In this document: piece after piece, positions 52,985-61,899 of the stretch | Layout of the letters: each line of letters starts with the position of its first letter | How positions within the stretch are numbered: position 1 is the stretch's first letter | Assembly: GCF_014884385.1 (NCBI RefSeq) | Contig: NZ_WKFH01000003.1 | Span: forward strand, 682,001-746,000 | Direction of reading: 5' to 3' | DNA length: 64,000 nucleotides | Origin: Phycobacter azelaicus | GTDB taxonomy: Bacteria; Pseudomonadota; Alphaproteobacteria; Rhodobacterales; Rhodobacteraceae | Program-made: the position numbers and the translations under genes | The notes under the pieces: model-generated | What the model was told of the DNA's origin: nothing | What the model saw: only the letters and a program-made list of their open reading frames with translations | Databases searched by the model: none

Positions 52985-53443
52985 TCAGGGCATCACGGGC
53001 CTGTCGCGCTTGATCGTGCGCAAAACCACGTTGGTCTGTGCGCTGGCCACGGCTGGCAGGCGGAACAGGAACTCCTCAAGGAACCGATTATAGGCATCAA
53101 GATCCGGCGCCAGAACCCGCAGGTGATAGTCGGACTGGCCCGTTGTGGCATAACACTCCTGCACCAGCGTATTCGTCTCGACCGCGCGGATGAATTCCTT
53201 CAGCTTTTCCGGCTCGTGGCGCGTCAGTTGCACATGCACCATGGCGTGAAATTCAAGCCCCATGGCCTTGGCGTTGACCACCGCGCCATAGCGTTCGATC
53301 ACGCCCGCCTCCTCCAAGGCTCGCACCCGCCGCCACAAAGCGGAGGGAGACATGCCCACTGCCTCGGCCAGGTCGGCGTTCGAGACGCGCGAATCCTCCT
53401 GCAAGAGCGTCAGAATACGGCGATCCCTATCATCCAGCTGCAT
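52985..53443 (-). CDS. Lrp/AsnC-family transcriptional regulator
   Basis: A 152-residue Lrp-type regulator. The helix-turn-helix is in LDDRDRRILTLLQEDSRVSN and MSPSALWRRVRALEEAGVI, with a C-terminal RAM effector domain (CYATTGQSDYHLRVLAPD). ATG at 53443 has AGGAG upstream. It is divergent from the indolepyruvate oxidoreductase gene with 143 bases between; an inverted repeat there may be its operator, which would fit amino-acid control of an amino-acid-derived keto acid pathway. Confidence 0.9.
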   Translation of the reverse strand: MQLDDRDRRILTLLQEDSRVSNADLAEAVGMSPSALWRRVRALEEAGVIERYGAVVNAKAMGLEFHAMVHVQLTRHEPEKLKEFIRAVETNTLVQECYATTGQSDYHLRVLAPDLDAYNRFLEEFLFRLPAVASAQTNVVLRTIKRDRPVMP

Positions 53444-53530
53444 GGCACCGGCACTCCTCACCGCCAAATGGTCGTTTTGTGAGTAAATTACCCACAAAAT
53501 GCAAAATTACCAGTATATCCGGCAAAAATT

Positions 53531-53545
53531 TCCACCAAAGGTGGA
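53531..53545 (+). promoter_or_regulatory. Palindrome upstream of the indolepyruvate oxidoreductase gene
   Basis: TCCACC-AAA-GGTGGA, a perfect 6-bp inverted repeat embedded in A/T (AATT before, TTAT after), lies about 40 bases before the oxidoreductase start. It is in the space shared with the divergent Lrp gene, so it is a likely Lrp-type operator. Confidence 0.55.
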
Positions 53546-53586
53546 TTATCCTGTCGCGATAAGGATCACCCGCGCGAGGAAACCCC

Positions 53587-56500
53587 ATGACCGAGCTGAG
53601 CCACGAGTTTCGCAGCTACCAGTTGGATGACCGCTATGAGATGACCAAGGGCCGCGTCTTTCTGACCGGCACCCAGGCGCTGGCGCGCGTGATGCTGGAC
53701 CAGGCGCGCCGGGATCGTGACGCGGGCCTCAACACCGCCGGGTTCGTCTCGGGCTATCGCGGCTCACCGCTGGGCGGGGTGGACCTCGAATTCTGGCGCT
53801 CGCGCAAGCGGATGGAGGAGGCCAAGGTCAAGTTCATGCCCGCCGTGAACGAGGATCTGGGCGCCACCGCCGTTCTGGGCGCGCAGCAGGCTATCCTGGA
53901 CCCCCATTGCGAGGTCGAGGGCGTCTTTTCCATGTGGTACGGCAAGGGGCCGGGGGTGGATCGTTCGGGCGATGCGCTAAAGCACGGCAACGCCTATGGA
54001 TCGTCCGAAAAGGGTGGCGTTCTGGTGGTTGCGGGCGACGACCACGGCTGCGTCAGCTCGTCGATGCCGCACCAGTCGGACGTCGCTTTCATGGCCTGGT
54101 TCATGCCGGTTCTGAACCCGGCGGATGTTTCCGAATTCCTGACATTTGGAGAATACGGCTTTGCCCTGTCCCGCTATTCCGGCACCTGGGTTGGCTTCAA
54201 GGCAGTGTCGGAAACCGTTGAAAGCGCGCGTTCGGTCGAATTGCAACCGGATCGCGAATTTGTCCTGCCCGAGCTGCCACCCTACCCCGGCGGGCTGCAT
54301 ATTCGCCGCGCCGACCTGCCTTCACCTGAAATAGAGACCCGCATCCAGGCCAAGATCAAGGCGGTGCGCGCCTTTGCAGAAGCCAACCCGATCGACCGCC
54401 GCATCTATGACGTCGAGGACGCCAAGTTCGGTTTCGTGACCACCGGCAAGGGGCATCTCGACCTGATGGAGGCGCTGCGCCTCTTGGGTCTGGACGAGGC
54501 CGCCTGCCGCCGTCTGGGTATCGATATCTACAAGGTCGGCATGGTCTGGCCGCTGGCCCGCCCCGAGGCGCTGCGCTTTGTGAACGGCAAGGAAGAAGTG
54601 CTGGTCGTCGAGGAAAAACGCGGCATCATCGAAAGCCAGTTCAAGGAGTATTTTTACGACTGGCCCGGCGACAAACCCAAGAAGATGGTCGGCAAATACG
54701 ACAGCCAAGGCGAGCCGCTGATCCCCTGGACCGGGGAACTCAGCCCGCTGATGCTGGCGCCCATCGTGGCCGCGCGGCTTGATGCCTTCTTCCCGGAAGA
54801 AAACCTGCCCGCAAAGGCCGCCGCGCTGACAGCCCAGCCGCCAAAGCTGATCAATGTGCCCGGCGCCACCCGCACGCCTTATTTCTGCTCGGGCTGCCCG
54901 CATAACACCTCGACCAAGCTGCCCGAAGGCTCCAAGGCTTTCTCCGGCATCGGCTGTCACGTCATGGCCAGCTGGATGGATCGCGACACCGCCGGATACG
55001 CCCAGATGGGCGGCGAAGGTGTGCCCTGGGCGGTCGCCTCGCAGTTCAACGGGAACAAGCACGTGTTCCAGAACCTGGGCGAAGGCACCTGGTATCATTC
55101 CGGCAGTCTGGCGATCCGGCAGGCGGTCGCGGCGAAAACCAACATCACCTACAAGATCCTCTATAACGACGCGGTTGCCATGACCGGCGGTCAGCCGGTG
55201 GACGGGCCGGTCAGTGTCTCGGGCATTGCCCAGACCTGCCGCGCCGAAGGGGTGGAGCGTATCGCCCTCGTGTCCGACGACATTGCCAAGTTCAACCGTG
55301 CCGATTTCCCTGCCGGAACCTCATTCCACGACCGGGGAGACATGGACACCGTTCAGCGCGAATTGCGCGAAATCCCCGGTGTCACGGTGCTGATCTATGA
55401 ACAGACCTGCGCCACCGAAAAACGCCGCCGACGCAAGCGCGGCAAGATGGAAGATCCGAAGAAATTCGCCTTCATCAACGACCTGGTCTGCGAAGGCTGC
55501 GGCGATTGTTCCGTGGAATCCAACTGCCTCAGCGTGGAGCCGAAAGAGACCCCATTTGGCCGCAAGCGCAAGATCAACCTCTCGTCCTGCAACAAGGATT
55601 TCTCCTGCCTCAACGGCTTTTGCCCCAGCTTTGTCACCGTTGAGGGTGGCGAGCGGCGCAAGAAGCAGCCTGCCGGTCTCGATGCAGACCAGCTGGCCGC
55701 CCGCCTGCCTGCCCCGGACCTTCCCTCCCTCGCCGAGCCGTTCGATCTGCTCGTCACCGGGGTGGGCGGCACTGGCGTTGTAACCGTGGGCGCGCTGATC
55801 ACCATGGCCGCCCATTTGGAAGGTAAGGGGTCAAGCGTGCTGGATTTCACCGGCTTTGCGCAGAAGTTCGGCACCGTTCTCAGCTACATTCGCCTGTCGA
55901 ACACGCCTGAAACGCTGAACCAGGTGCGTATCGATCAAGCCGCCGCAGATGCGGTGATTGGCTGCGATGTGGTGGTGTCTTCGGCGCCCAAGGCCTCGGC
56001 CCACTACCGGGCTGGCACCAAGGTGGTACTGAACCGCGCCGAAATGCCCACGGGCGATCTGGTGCTGCGCCGCGACGCCGACCTGATGGCCGGCCTTCGC
56101 GAACAGGAAATCGCCAATGTGGTCGGCGCCGAGAACCTGTCGGGCTTCAACGCCAACGAGGCGGCAGAAGCGCTGCTGGGTGACGCGGTGCTGGCCAACG
56201 TGATGATGCTGGGCTTTGCCTGGCAAAAGGGGCTGGTGCCGGTCAGCGGAGCGGCATTGTCCCAAGCCATCGAGCTGAACGGCGTGGCCATCGACAAGAA
56301 CCGCCTCGCCTTTGCCATTGGGCGCGCCATCGCAGTGGACCCCGGCCTTGTCAGCCAATTCTACGACGAGACCCCGGAAGACAGTGAAACACTGGAGCAG
56401 ATGATCGAGCGCCGCGCCACCTTCCTCACCGAGTATCAGGACAAGGCCTATGCGGCCCGCTATCGCGCCACGCTGGACCGGCTGCGCGGCGCCCTGCCCG

Positions 56501-57009
56501 CAGATGTGCAGGACGATCTTGTGACGCGCGCCGCGAAATCCCTGTTCAAACTGATGGCCTACAAGGATGAATTCGAAGTTGCGCGCCTTTTGACCGCTGA
56601 CAGCTTCAAGGATCAGATCGCGGCGGAATTCGATGGCGACTATTCGGTCAAATACCACTTGGCGCCGCCTCTGCTGGCACGCGGCAAGGACAGCCGAGGG
56701 CGCCCCAAGAAAAGCGTCTTTGGCCCCTGGCTGCGCCCAGCGCTGTCGGTTCTGGCCAAGGCCAAGGGCCTGCGCGGCAGTGCTCTCAACCCCTTTGGAT
56801 ATCACGAAGAAGCACGCCTGCACCGCGATCTTCTGACCTGGTATGAAAACGCTCTCCACAAGATCGCAACCAGCTATTCGGCGCAAAGCCACGAAGACTG
56901 CGCCAAGGTGCTGTCGGCTCCGATTGAAATTCGCGGCTACGGCCCGGTCCGTCTTGACGCCGCCAAGACGGTGCGCGCCGAGGCCGAAAAGCGGCTGGCG
57001 CGTATCTGA
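53587..57009 (+). CDS. Indolepyruvate ferredoxin oxidoreductase, fused alpha/beta
   Basis: A 1140-residue fused 2-oxoacid:ferredoxin oxidoreductase. The N-terminus has GFVSGYRGSPLGGVDLE (TPP/pyrimidine-type domain). The middle shows PYFCSGCPHNTSTKLPEGSK and a ferredoxin-like region with CEGCGDCSVESNCLS and a further Cys group (CNKDFSCLNGFCP), giving cluster ligands. The gamma-type domain follows with VTGVGGTGVVTVG. It oxidatively decarboxylates aryl pyruvates (from Trp, Phe, Tyr) to aryl-acetyl-CoA. Fused forms are typical of alphaproteobacteria. It is divergent from an Lrp regulator. Confidence 0.92.
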   Translation: MTELSHEFRSYQLDDRYEMTKGRVFLTGTQALARVMLDQARRDRDAGLNTAGFVSGYRGSPLGGVDLEFWRSRKRMEEAKVKFMPAVNEDLGATAVLGAQQAILDPHCEVEGVFSMWYGKGPGVDRSGDALKHGNAYGSSEKGGVLVVAGDDHGCVSSSMPHQSDVAFMAWFMPVLNPADVSEFLTFGEYGFALSRYSGTWVGFKAVSETVESARSVELQPDREFVLPELPPYPGGLHIRRADLPSPEIETRIQAKIKAVRAFAEANPIDRRIYDVEDAKFGFVTTGKGHLDLMEALRLLGLDEAACRRLGIDIYKVGMVWPLARPEALRFVNGKEEVLVVEEKRGIIESQFKEYFYDWPGDKPKKMVGKYDSQGEPLIPWTGELSPLMLAPIVAARLDAFFPEENLPAKAAALTAQPPKLINVPGATRTPYFCSGCPHNTSTKLPEGSKAFSGIGCHVMASWMDRDTAGYAQMGGEGVPWAVASQFNGNKHVFQNLGEGTWYHSGSLAIRQAVAAKTNITYKILYNDAVAMTGGQPVDGPVSVSGIAQTCRAEGVERIALVSDDIAKFNRADFPAGTSFHDRGDMDTVQRELREIPGVTVLIYEQTCATEKRRRRKRGKMEDPKKFAFINDLVCEGCGDCSVESNCLSVEPKETPFGRKRKINLSSCNKDFSCLNGFCPSFVTVEGGERRKKQPAGLDADQLAARLPAPDLPSLAEPFDLLVTGVGGTGVVTVGALITMAAHLEGKGSSVLDFTGFAQKFGTVLSYIRLSNTPETLNQVRIDQAAADAVIGCDVVVSSAPKASAHYRAGTKVVLNRAEMPTGDLVLRRDADLMAGLREQEIANVVGAENLSGFNANEAAEALLGDAVLANVMMLGFAWQKGLVPVSGAALSQAIELNGVAIDKNRLAFAIGRAIAVDPGLVSQFYDETPEDSETLEQMIERRATFLTEYQDKAYAARYRATLDRLRGALPADVQDDLVTRAAKSLFKLMAYKDEFEVARLLTADSFKDQIAAEFDGDYSVKYHLAPPLLARGKDSRGRPKKSVFGPWLRPALSVLAKAKGLRGSALNPFGYHEEARLHRDLLTWYENALHKIATSYSAQSHEDCAKVLSAPIEIRGYGPVRLDAAKTVRAEAEKRLARI

Positions 57010-57083
57010 CCGTTTTTCACGTGTTGCAGAGTCATACCTGAAGGAGGAGCGCGCCTAAGGTCCGCTCCTTATGCGACTTGCAC

Positions 57084-57120
57084 GCATTTCACTTTTTTGC
57101 GTTGCATTTTCGCTTTTTTG
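57084..57120 (+). repeat. Short imperfect direct repeat with T-runs
   Basis: GCATTTCACTTTTTTG (57084-57099) and GCATTTTCGCTTTTTTG (57104-57120) are nearly the same. Upstream, AGGAGCG...CGCTCCT forms a 7-bp hairpin, so the region may end the oxidoreductase transcript. It lies between that gene and the CHASE kinase. Confidence 0.4.
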
Positions 57121-57228
57121 GCTTGCTTTGCCTTTCTGTCCCAGCCCAACGTCTCTACTTAACAGGATGTTAAACTCCACAGGAATAGGCTGACTTGGCG
57201 TTTAAAAACTTGGAGCAGAGCGCGGCCG

Positions 57229-59016
57229 ATGGAAACCCTTCCAAAGAAAAAAACCGCGCATGGAAGAATCTCTGCGATGCATGTCATCGTGGTGACCCTG
57301 TCCATCATGATGACAGTCGGAGTTTGGCTGTTCTCGGAACGCCAGATCGAGACACGGATAAAATCGCGATTTGAGTTGAGCCGGGATCGGGCACTGGACC
57401 TGATCGTTGACCGAATGGGGCAATATGAGGACGCCCTGTGGGCGGGGGTCTCTGCCGTCGAGTCCCATGGCGGCGACATGAGTCTCGAGGAATGGCGGAT
57501 CTTTGCCAACACGTTGCGGATCGAAGAAAAATATCCCGGCATCAACGGCATCGGTATTATTCATTACCTCAACCAAGAAGACATCCCAAGTTACATGGAA
57601 CAGCGTCTGCGAGAGCGCGAAAGCTACCGTGTACATCCGCCTCACGACGAGGAGATCCAGATGCCGATCTCCTTTATCGAACCGGAAGCCGTGAACGCTG
57701 CGGCGGTCGGCCTTGACGTTGCTCACGAGCAGAACCGGCGCATGGCAGCACTGGCGAGCCGAGACACCGGCGAAAGCCAGATCACTGGCCCGATTGTCTT
57801 GGTTCAGGACGAGGGAAGTACACCAGGCTTTCTTTTCTATGCCCCCTACTACGAAGGCGGCCCTCGCGATACGGTCGCCGAACGGCGGGAAAGCATCCTG
57901 GGTATCGTCTACGCGCCCTTTGTCGTACGCAAGCTCATGGAGGGCCTTCTGGCCAAGGACTTGCGTGAGGTCCGGTTCAGTATTCGGGACGGGGATGAGC
58001 TGATCTATGACGAGCACTCTGCTGACGATGGCCTGAACGACCCTGACCCGATGCATTCAGAGACTGTAGAGCTTAATCTCTATGGGCGTGTCTGGACGCT
58101 GGACATGCGTACGAACCTAGCCTTTCGCGCAAACAACACCTTTGCCCAACCGACCGTCATCCTACTTGCTGGCCTGTTGATCGAAGCTCTGATCATTTCG
58201 CTGCTGGTGATGATGTCGCGGGCCAACCGACAGGCTATCGCCTATGCAGACAAGGTCACGGCAGAGCTGCGCGCGGAACGAAACAAACTGGAAGAGACCA
58301 ACGCACGATTGATCAAGTCCAACGATGAGCTTGAACAGTTCGCCTACGTCACATCGCATGACCTGAAAACGCCAGTCCGCGGGATCGGCAGCCTGACGGA
58401 GATGGTGAAAGAGGACCTGGAAGACTACTTGGCTAGTCCCGATGCCAACCCCGATGTACAGAACAACCTTGATCATATCATTGAACGGGTTGGCCGAATG
58501 AACGCTTTGATCGGTGGGATCCTGGAGTTCTCGAGGGTCGGCAGGCGCGTCCCAAGCGAGGCTGCTCTGGATCTTGAAAAGATCATCGAAGATCTCCGCT
58601 CGGACCTGAGCCTACGCAAGGAACAGTTGATATTGACCGGTAGCGCCGATACCGTGTCCTACGACAGCCAGATGTTTCGCAGTGTGCTGGAGAATCTGGT
58701 CAGCAACGCCGTGCGCTACCACCCCGAAGAAAGCAAAGCTGAGATCATCGTAAAAGTTGAAATGCTTGATGATCGATACCGTGTCGCAGTCAGTGACAAT
58801 GGCAAGGGAATTGATCCTAGGTACCACTCAAAGATTTTTGGTGTATTCCAGACCCTGCGCGAAGCGGGTACACCGGAAAGCACTGGAGTCGGGCTGGCAA
58901 TCGTGAAGAAAGCCGTGGAACAGCACGGTTTTTCTGTATCGGTTGACTCGTCACCCGGCAGCGGAACCGTGTTTCGATTTGACTGGCCGAAGCAGGCCCG
59001 CAACAATAGCAACTAA
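57229..59016 (+). CDS. CHASE-domain sensor histidine kinase
   Basis: A 595-residue membrane kinase. TM1 (about 17-36) and TM2 (about 308-330) flank a periplasmic CHASE domain (core at about 95-215, with GINGIGIIHYLNQEDIPSY). A coiled-coil linker then leads to HisKA with TSHDLKTPVRG (His377) and a HATPase with VLENLVSNAVRYHPEES and DNGKGIDPRYHSKIFGVFQ. No receiver is attached. It precedes a single-domain response regulator by 22 bases and the two form an operon and probably a phosphorelay. The ligand of the CHASE domain is unknown. Confidence 0.9.
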   Translation: METLPKKKTAHGRISAMHVIVVTLSIMMTVGVWLFSERQIETRIKSRFELSRDRALDLIVDRMGQYEDALWAGVSAVESHGGDMSLEEWRIFANTLRIEEKYPGINGIGIIHYLNQEDIPSYMEQRLRERESYRVHPPHDEEIQMPISFIEPEAVNAAAVGLDVAHEQNRRMAALASRDTGESQITGPIVLVQDEGSTPGFLFYAPYYEGGPRDTVAERRESILGIVYAPFVVRKLMEGLLAKDLREVRFSIRDGDELIYDEHSADDGLNDPDPMHSETVELNLYGRVWTLDMRTNLAFRANNTFAQPTVILLAGLLIEALIISLLVMMSRANRQAIAYADKVTAELRAERNKLEETNARLIKSNDELEQFAYVTSHDLKTPVRGIGSLTEMVKEDLEDYLASPDANPDVQNNLDHIIERVGRMNALIGGILEFSRVGRRVPSEAALDLEKIIEDLRSDLSLRKEQLILTGSADTVSYDSQMFRSVLENLVSNAVRYHPEESKAEIIVKVEMLDDRYRVAVSDNGKGIDPRYHSKIFGVFQTLREAGTPESTGVGLAIVKKAVEQHGFSVSVDSSPGSGTVFRFDWPKQARNNSN

Positions 59017-59038
59017 AGGTTCGTAGAAGGCCGCCTGA

Positions 59039-59482
59039 ATGCCGAATGAAATGAATATCCTTCTGGTAGAGGATAGCGATCTGGACGCCATGATCCTAGA
59101 ACGCACACTGAAGCGTATGGATCTGCCTGCCTCGATCGTACGCGCCCGCGATGGTATCGAGGCCCTGCAAATCCTCGAAGGTGAAGCTCCGAACGCTTTG
59201 ACCGACGGTCCCTTTTTCATTCTTCTCGATATCAACATGCCCCGCATGAACGGTCACGACTTCCTACAGGCTCTGCGCTCCAACGAGTCGATATCGGATC
59301 ATCTGGTTTTCATGTTCACCACCTCGGACAATCCGACGGATGTCTCGCTCGCCTACAAACGGAATGTGAGCGGGTATTTCGTGAAACCTCAGGGCTCTGC
59401 CGAGTTGAAAAACGTGCTCACATCGCTGCACAAGTTCTGGGAAATCTGCATTCCCCCGATCCCCTCTGCCCAGAGAGCCTGA
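59039..59482 (+). CDS. Single-domain response regulator
   Basis: A 147-residue receiver-only protein. ILLVEDSDLDAMILER gives the acidic pocket, Asp64 in ILLDINMPRMNG is the phosphoacceptor, and FVKPQG has the conserved Lys116. No output domain is present, as in Rcp1-type regulators of bacteriophytochrome-like kinases. It is the next gene after the CHASE kinase, which is its likely partner. Confidence 0.92.
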   Translation: MPNEMNILLVEDSDLDAMILERTLKRMDLPASIVRARDGIEALQILEGEAPNALTDGPFFILLDINMPRMNGHDFLQALRSNESISDHLVFMFTTSDNPTDVSLAYKRNVSGYFVKPQGSAELKNVLTSLHKFWEICIPPIPSAQRA

Positions 59483-59530
59483 CTTCCTGCAATAGGGCCG
59501 TGCGCGCCGCGCGATGGAGCGCCCGTATGC

Positions 59531-60196
59531 CTAGACATCCCAGAACCGCTTCGTGTAATGCACGAATTCTTCCAGCTCGTCTTCACGCGGCTCGCGGCCA
59601 GTGAAGACGCGAAGGTATTGCGGCGTCATCTTCAGCCGGTGTTCATAGCTCTCGTTCGGCTCGGCCATATCGTATCCAAGCTGCATGTAATAGAGCACCT
59701 TGGCCCGCGTCTGGGCCTCCAGTTCGGGGTAGTCAAACCGCTCGAACATTTCGCTCAGGGCCGCGACCCTGCGCGCATCAGACCGGTCCAAGAGGCTTCG
59801 CACCTTTCCCGAGCGGCGCGCCCAGTCGCGAACCGCAAAATCGAGCGCCGTATTGAACAGGTCTGGGTCGGCAATACAGTGAAAGACATTCAGAACGGCG
59901 CCGGTGATCGTCTTTGCCGGGGCTTCAGCCTGCGCGACCATTGCGGCGGTATTGGTTTGCTCCCACGACGTCAACAGCGCATCCAGCAGATCCTGGCGCG
60001 ATTTGAAATACCAGTAGAAGGAAGAGCGTGACACGCCCATCCGCTCCGCCAGCGCCAGCACCTTGACCCGCTCCACCCCATCACTGATCAGCACATCCAT
60101 TGCCACATTCAGCCAATCCGCTCGGGTGACTTTGACGTTCCCCGTCAAAGGCTCGGCTGTGGGATCATCCCGGTGAAGGATCGGTTTTGTGGGCAT
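59531..60196 (-). CDS. TetR-family transcriptional regulator
   Basis: A 221-residue repressor. The helix-turn-helix is in VLALAERMGVSRSSFYWYFKSRQDLLDALL. The C-terminal ligand domain is unusual but has the right length. ATG at 60196 has GAGG upstream. It lies downstream of a GST gene on the same strand. A perfect palindrome (60348-60361) lies about 150 bases upstream and could be its operator. Confidence 0.88.
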   Translation of the reverse strand: MPTKPILHRDDPTAEPLTGNVKVTRADWLNVAMDVLISDGVERVKVLALAERMGVSRSSFYWYFKSRQDLLDALLTSWEQTNTAAMVAQAEAPAKTITGAVLNVFHCIADPDLFNTALDFAVRDWARRSGKVRSLLDRSDARRVAALSEMFERFDYPELEAQTRAKVLYYMQLGYDMAEPNESYEHRLKMTPQYLRVFTGREPREDELEEFVHYTKRFWDV

Positions 60197-60347
60197 GTGC
60201 GGAACACCTCGTGACATTCGCCAAAACGGCGTGCGAAATATCCTGCGGCGGTGCGCGCCCCTTGTCCACCGCATTTGGCGCCGTCCACCATTTGCTTTGG
60301 TCTCGGGGAGCGATTGCATGTAATAACAACAGGTCTTGGCCCGCTGG

Positions 60348-60361
60348 GCAGGTCGACCTGC
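60348..60361. promoter_or_regulatory. Perfect 14-bp palindrome upstream of the TetR gene
   Basis: GCAGGTCGACCTGC, fully symmetric, lies in the 233-base gap between the GST and TetR genes. It may be an autoregulatory operator; the distance to the TetR start is long, so the assignment is tentative. Confidence 0.4.
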
Positions 60362-60429
60362 TCTTTCGTGACATCCCTGCGATGCAACATCGCCCCGACC
60401 ACCATTAGGCCGAGCCAGCAAAGTCCGGT

Positions 60430-61059
60430 CTACACCTGCGAACTTGGCCGTTCCCTGATCGCCGCTTGCCAGGCCAGGGTGGCGCCGTTGGCTTCGGGCA
60501 CCCGCATCTGGATCACGCGGGCAAAGTCCACAAAGACGAAGGCCGAGATATCCGCCAGGGTGAAATGATCGGTTGCAAGGAATGGGCTTTCCTTCAACCG
60601 TTCCTCCAGAAGGTCAAAGAACCGCGCAGTTCGGGACTTGCCGCGTTCCGCCAGCGCCGGGATCTGCGCATAGTGATCCGGGCCGGGAATGGCGCGGTTC
60701 TGGAACGCGGGGTGCGTATTGCGCAGCGCCTCGGCAATCGGCGCGCCGCCATGCTGTTCGACGATGGAATTCCACATCAGAACCAGCCCCTTTTCATCCG
60801 GGTTCCGCCCCATCAGGGGCGGTTCGGGATAGGCGGCTTCCAGATAGGCGGCAATGCCCAGGTTCTCGGTCAGCACGCTGCCCGCGTCGGTGACCAGCAC
60901 CGGGATCGTTGCGCGTGGGTTCACCTCCAGAAAGGCTGGATCCAGCTGTTCTCCCTTGGCGATGGATATATCATGGGTTTCGGGGTTCAGACCCTTTTCG
61001 GCAATGAACATGCGCGCCCGGCGCGGATTGGGCGCGGTAGAGCAATCGTAGAAAATCAT
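60430..61059 (-). CDS. Glutathione S-transferase
   Basis: A 209-residue GST. The N-terminal thioredoxin fold (MIFYDCSTAPNPRRARMFIAE) has the SxxPxxx glutathione site; IPVLVTDAGSVLTENLGIAAY carries the conserved cis-Pro and the Glu-Asn that hold glutathione. The C-terminal helical domain is normal. ATG at 61059 has GGGAGG upstream. The substrate is unknown. Confidence 0.9.
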   Translation of the reverse strand: MIFYDCSTAPNPRRARMFIAEKGLNPETHDISIAKGEQLDPAFLEVNPRATIPVLVTDAGSVLTENLGIAAYLEAAYPEPPLMGRNPDEKGLVLMWNSIVEQHGGAPIAEALRNTHPAFQNRAIPGPDHYAQIPALAERGKSRTARFFDLLEERLKESPFLATDHFTLADISAFVFVDFARVIQMRVPEANGATLAWQAAIRERPSSQV

Positions 61060-61137
61060 GGCAGCCTCCCTCAAGCTGCCCCCAGCCTAGGGGCGGGAGG
61101 TCAGGTCAGGCCAGCATGACGGCGCGTCGCGGACGGT

Positions 61138-61632
61138 TCAGGCGTCGCGGCGATAAATGAAGCAGCGCCCCTCGACCGCGCCTTCGGGCAGCGGCATCTC
61201 CCGCAGCGCCTCGAAATACATCCGGTCCGAAGACACCATCAGACCGCCCACTGCCAGCAAAGGTTCGATCAGAGGCGACACCAGCCGGGCAAAGGCATCG
61301 TTTTTTTCGCGATTGTGCCCGCCAAGATCCGCATGGATCAAACTGGCCGTCGCGCCGAACCGGTCCAGCGCTGCGGGGAGCGTTTCGCGCACATCCCCGA
61401 GAATCGTCAACTCTTCGGGCGGGGTGCTGTCGGGGTGCGAGGCAACGGCGCGTTCAAAGACGTAGATGTCGCGCCCCGAGATGTTGTGCTTCATGTGATG
61501 ATAGGTGCGCCCATTGCCGAGGCCCAACTCGAACACAGGCCCGCCCATGTTCGACGTTTCGGAAATCGCATGATCGAGGCAGGCCCGCTGAGACACCATG
61601 CGGTCGATGAATAGGTCCAGACGGGTGCTCAT
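61138..61632 (-). CDS. Class I SAM-dependent methyltransferase
   Basis: A 164-residue protein with the SAM-binding motif VFELGLGNGRTYHHMK, and a second conserved acidic motif (LIHADLGGHNREKND). It starts at ATG 61632 with AAGGAG upstream. No substrate-defining domain is visible. It may be cotranscribed with the GST gene, 78 bases downstream. Confidence 0.8.
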   Translation of the reverse strand: MSTRLDLFIDRMVSQRACLDHAISETSNMGGPVFELGLGNGRTYHHMKHNISGRDIYVFERAVASHPDSTPPEELTILGDVRETLPAALDRFGATASLIHADLGGHNREKNDAFARLVSPLIEPLLAVGGLMVSSDRMYFEALREMPLPEGAVEGRCFIYRRDA

Positions 61633-61672
61633 GATGAGGTCTCCTTACCGTACATGACCGCGAAGCGGCCCA

Positions 61673-61725
61673 TTTTCTGCAGATGTGTCAGAGTTTTCTG
61701 CAAATGTGTAGAGATTACAGAAAAG
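61673..61725 (+). promoter_or_regulatory. Tandem and inverted TTTTCTGCA-type repeats, candidate operator
   Basis: TTTTCTGCAGATGTGTCAGAG (61673-61693) and TTTTCTGCAAATGTGTAGAG (61694-61713) are head-to-tail copies. Directly after, ATTACAGAAAAG is the reverse complement of CTTTTCTGTAAT, a third, inverted half. They stand between the divergent methyltransferase and peptide ABC transporter genes. Confidence 0.6.
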
Positions 61726-61899
61726 TGAGCGCCAATCCCGTCGGCGCGACGCTCCGACGCGTCATAAATCCCGCACCTTGTGACGCTATTGGCGATTGGG
61801 GGTTTGACTAGAGCGCATGGCCCGCGCGATGGTGGGGAAAAAGTGGGACACAGGAAGATAATGACGCGATATCGCCGGATCAAGAGCGGGGGCCACTGA

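Noticed and set aside
60197..60429. A long N-terminal extension of the TetR gene into this gap
   Set aside because: The extra residues would be atypical and the ATG at 60196 has a suitable GAGG upstream.
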